NCBI GenBank assembly: GCA_019421925.1
Contig: JAHZEH010000089.1
Span: 1-7,538, forward strand
Source: Clostridia bacterium
GTDB taxonomy: Bacteria; Bacillota; Clostridia; Christensenellales; CALWSW01
Direction of reading: 5' to 3'
DNA length: 7,538 nt
The translations under genes were made by a program, and so were the position numbers. Shown here piece after piece: positions 6,583-7,538 of this stretch. The notes under the pieces were generated by a model. The model was given only the letters and a program-made list of their open reading frames with translations, searched no databases and was not told where the DNA came from. Every line of letters begins with the position of its first letter. Positions within the stretch are counted from its first letter, which is position 1.

Positions 6583-7140
6583 CTATGTGCGGCGGAGACG
6601 GCGGCGCGGGGATGTTTTTTTCTCACGCAGGAAGGCCGCGAAACTGCTCAAAAGCAGGGCCAGCACGCCGCCGCCGTAATATGCGGCCGGGGTTGTGGGC
6701 AGCACCAGCCCCATATATCCCTCCAAAAAGAGGGCGATTCCCGCCATGATGGGTACGCTCAGAACGCCGGCCGCCAGACGCATTCTGCGATAGGGCATGA
6801 GCGTCCCGGCCGCGGCGCCAAAGCAGGCGCAGAACAGAGGGGCGTTCGCATACCCGGCCGTCCATGTCAAAAGGCCAAAGCAGGCCGCGCCGATGCATGC
6901 CGCACCCAGTACCGTTAAAACCCTTCCGCCCCACCACCGGAGCTCAACAAGCCAGCAAAGGCAGGGCAAGAGCAGGAAGAACACCGCAGCCATCCTCTCC
7001 ACCAGGGAGAGCAGCAGCAGCCCCAAAAGCAGCGTCATGGCCGCGCCCTTCCTAATTTTCAACCTGTCCAGCATGGGCTTTGCCACGCCCAGAGCAATGG
7101 TGCAGAGCATGCAAAGAATCAGGGTGGTTCCCAGCGTCAT
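6583..7140 (-). CDS. unrecognised multi-pass membrane protein
   Basis: A 185-residue, very hydrophobic protein that I do not recognise as a named family. Hydrophobic segments lie near residues 3-20, 33-47, 51-66, 74-93, 98-115, 121-147 and 153-171, so six or seven transmembrane helices are likely. The C-terminus is strongly basic (REKKTSPRRRLRRT), consistent with a cytoplasmic tail by the positive-inside rule. It has seven cysteines, in or next to the hydrophobic segments, and two adjacent tryptophans at 69-70. The ATG at 7140 was chosen because AGGAGG lies 10 bases upstream. The frame stays open to an ATG at 7209, but the extra residues are polar and lie over the likely promoter. It is transcribed alone, divergently from a ThrE-family exporter gene, which may mean shared regulation. 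I assign no function. Confidence 0.8.
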   Translation of the reverse strand: MTLGTTLILCMLCTIALGVAKPMLDRLKIRKGAAMTLLLGLLLLSLVERMAAVFFLLLPCLCWLVELRWWGGRVLTVLGAACIGAACFGLLTWTAGYANAPLFCACFGAAAGTLMPYRRMRLAAGVLSVPIMAGIALFLEGYMGLVLPTTPAAYYGGGVLALLLSSFAAFLREKKTSPRRRLRRT

Positions 7141-7150
7141 GAGTTCTCTT

Positions 7151-7156
7151 CCTCCT
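7151..7156 (-). promoter_or_regulatory. ribosome binding site deciding the membrane protein start
   Basis: AGGAGG on the minus strand lies 10 bases before the ATG at 7140. A second AAGGAGG (7172-7166) lies 10 bases further upstream, but it overlaps the proposed -10 box and would not be in the mRNA. The spacing of 10 is slightly long but usable. Confidence 0.65.
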
Positions 7157-7171
7157 GTTTTCAATCCTCCT

Positions 7172-7200
7172 TTTATCATGCGAAGGCAGCGGCAGGATAA
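7172..7200 (-). promoter_or_regulatory. possible sigma-A promoter of the membrane protein gene
   Basis: On the minus strand, TTATCC (7200-7195) and GATAAA (7177-7172) are separated by 17 bases and each match four of six consensus positions. A start near 7165 would give a leader of about 25 bases containing only the gene-proximal AGGAGG. It is the best candidate in the gap but not strong. Confidence 0.35.
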
Positions 7201-7247
7201 CCGCGGCAAGCCTTGGACGGGCAGGCAAACAAAGGAAGAAAGAGAAA

Positions 7248-7276
7248 TTGAAAAATCTGCCTTTTGCCCTTATAAT
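7248..7276 (+). promoter_or_regulatory. sigma-A promoter of the thrE-family gene
   Basis: TTGAAA (7248-7253) and a perfect TATAAT (7271-7276) are separated by exactly 17 bases. The predicted start is at about 7281-7283, giving a leader of roughly 46-48 bases before the TTG start codon. It is one of the strongest promoter matches in the window. Confidence 0.87.
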
Positions 7277-7280
7277 GGGC

Positions 7281-7307
7281 ATGCTTCTCCTCTGCGGCGG
7301 GAAGCAT
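7281..7307 (+). promoter_or_regulatory. stem-loop at the 5' end of the thrE-family mRNA
   Basis: ATGCTTC (7281-7287) pairs with GAAGCAT (7301-7307), and the stem extends by a T-G and a C-G pair to 9 bp around a 9-base loop. It begins almost exactly at the predicted transcription start. CTCCT (7287-7291) could instead pair with AGGAG of the ribosome binding site (7316-7320), so two alternative folds are possible. There is no T-run, so it is not a terminator. Its function is unknown. Confidence 0.45.
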
Positions 7308-7314
7308 CAGCAAT

Positions 7315-7321
7315 AAGGAGG
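7315..7321 (+). promoter_or_regulatory. ribosome binding site fixing a TTG start
   Basis: AAGGAGG, a near-perfect Shine-Dalgarno sequence, ends 7 bases before the TTG at 7329. This marks TTG as the start codon, as no ATG or GTG at a suitable distance is in frame. Confidence 0.8.
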
Positions 7322-7328
7322 AACCCTC

Positions 7329-7538
7329 TTGGAAGCATCGCCCTCACTGCAAATCATCGCCCAAGTCGCCAACGCCTGCGCCTGCGCCCTGCTCGAAAGC
7401 GGGGGCGAAACCTACCGGGCCGAGGAGACTGTCTCGCGCATCTGCGCCCATTACGCCCTCGACCAGGTCCATGTGATCGCCTTTCCCACGGGGCTCTTCA
7501 TCAATCTGACCCGGGGGGCGGAGAACTTCTCCACTGTG
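7329..7538 (+). CDS. ThrE/DUF1212 threonine/serine exporter family protein, N-terminal part
   Basis: The first 70 codons of a gene that runs off the right end. The translation includes ALLESGGETYRAEETVSRIC and then HVIAFPTGLFINLTRG. This matches the opening of the ThrE/YjjP (DUF1212) family, where a soluble helical segment with the LLxSGGETYRxE motif precedes the membrane domain. Members export threonine and serine, or with a partner (YjjB) other small acids; which applies here cannot be told. The start is TTG at 7329, supported by AAGGAGG 7 bases upstream and a strong promoter. In many Firmicutes the family is split into a YjjP-like and a YjjB-like gene, so a partner gene may follow outside the window. 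It diverges from the membrane protein gene at 6583-7140. Confidence 0.88.
   Translation, partial: MEASPSLQIIAQVANACACALLESGGETYRAEETVSRICAHYALDQVHVIAFPTGLFINLTRGAENFSTV

Noticed and set aside
7195..7217. Short symmetric bits CCGCGG and CAAGCCTTG in the divergent gap, considered as operators.
   Set aside because: Arms of 3-4 bases are expected by chance in GC-rich DNA, and they do not match a known operator.

Overview
The window looks like a chromosomal segment of a GC-rich, endospore-forming Firmicute, most likely a clostridium of the Oscillospirales type. The evidence is a full-length spoIVA, the conserved run DUF512 radical SAM gene - der - plsY - spoIVA, strong AGGAGG-type ribosome binding sites, and TATAAT promoters. 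The genus is an inference. All genes look intact. I see no transposon, prophage, CRISPR array or toxin-antitoxin pair.

Layout. Everything except the last gene is on the minus strand. From the right: a divergent intergenic region (7141-7328) separates a rightward threonine/serine exporter (ThrE/DUF1212) family gene, cut by the window end, from a leftward gene for an unrecognised six-to-seven-helix membrane protein (6583-7140). That gene ends at a hairpin terminator near 6546-6570. Next comes a leftward unit starting at a TATAAT promoter near 6472: a PDZ/radical SAM/DUF512 protein (5138-6442), the double-GTPase ribosome assembly factor Der (3774-5102) and the glycerol-3-phosphate acyltransferase PlsY (3087-3737). 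The gaps are 35 and 36 bases, so these probably form one operon. A GC-rich hairpin just after plsY probably ends it. spoIVA (1451-2929), for the spore coat basement-layer ATPase, follows with its own RBS and a possible sigma-E-like promoter. It ends at a very clear intrinsic terminator (1404-1438).

Further left, a stand-alone LivJ-type lipoprotein binding protein (145-1305) has its own sigma-A promoter. At the left edge, tRNA-Pro(GGG) is cut by the window start but has a near-consensus promoter and an inverted repeat over its predicted transcription start.

How the genes fit together: the central block joins ribosome assembly (Der), the first membrane step of phospholipid synthesis (PlsY) and spore coat assembly (SpoIVA). 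This is conserved neighbourhood rather than one pathway. gpsA, often found between plsY and spoIVA in relatives, is absent here. I found no convincing undescribed system. The best leads are the uncharacterised radical SAM protein coupled to der, the unrecognised membrane protein divergent from the exporter, and three small regulatory-looking structures (tRNA-Pro start, thrE leader, spoIVA promoter).
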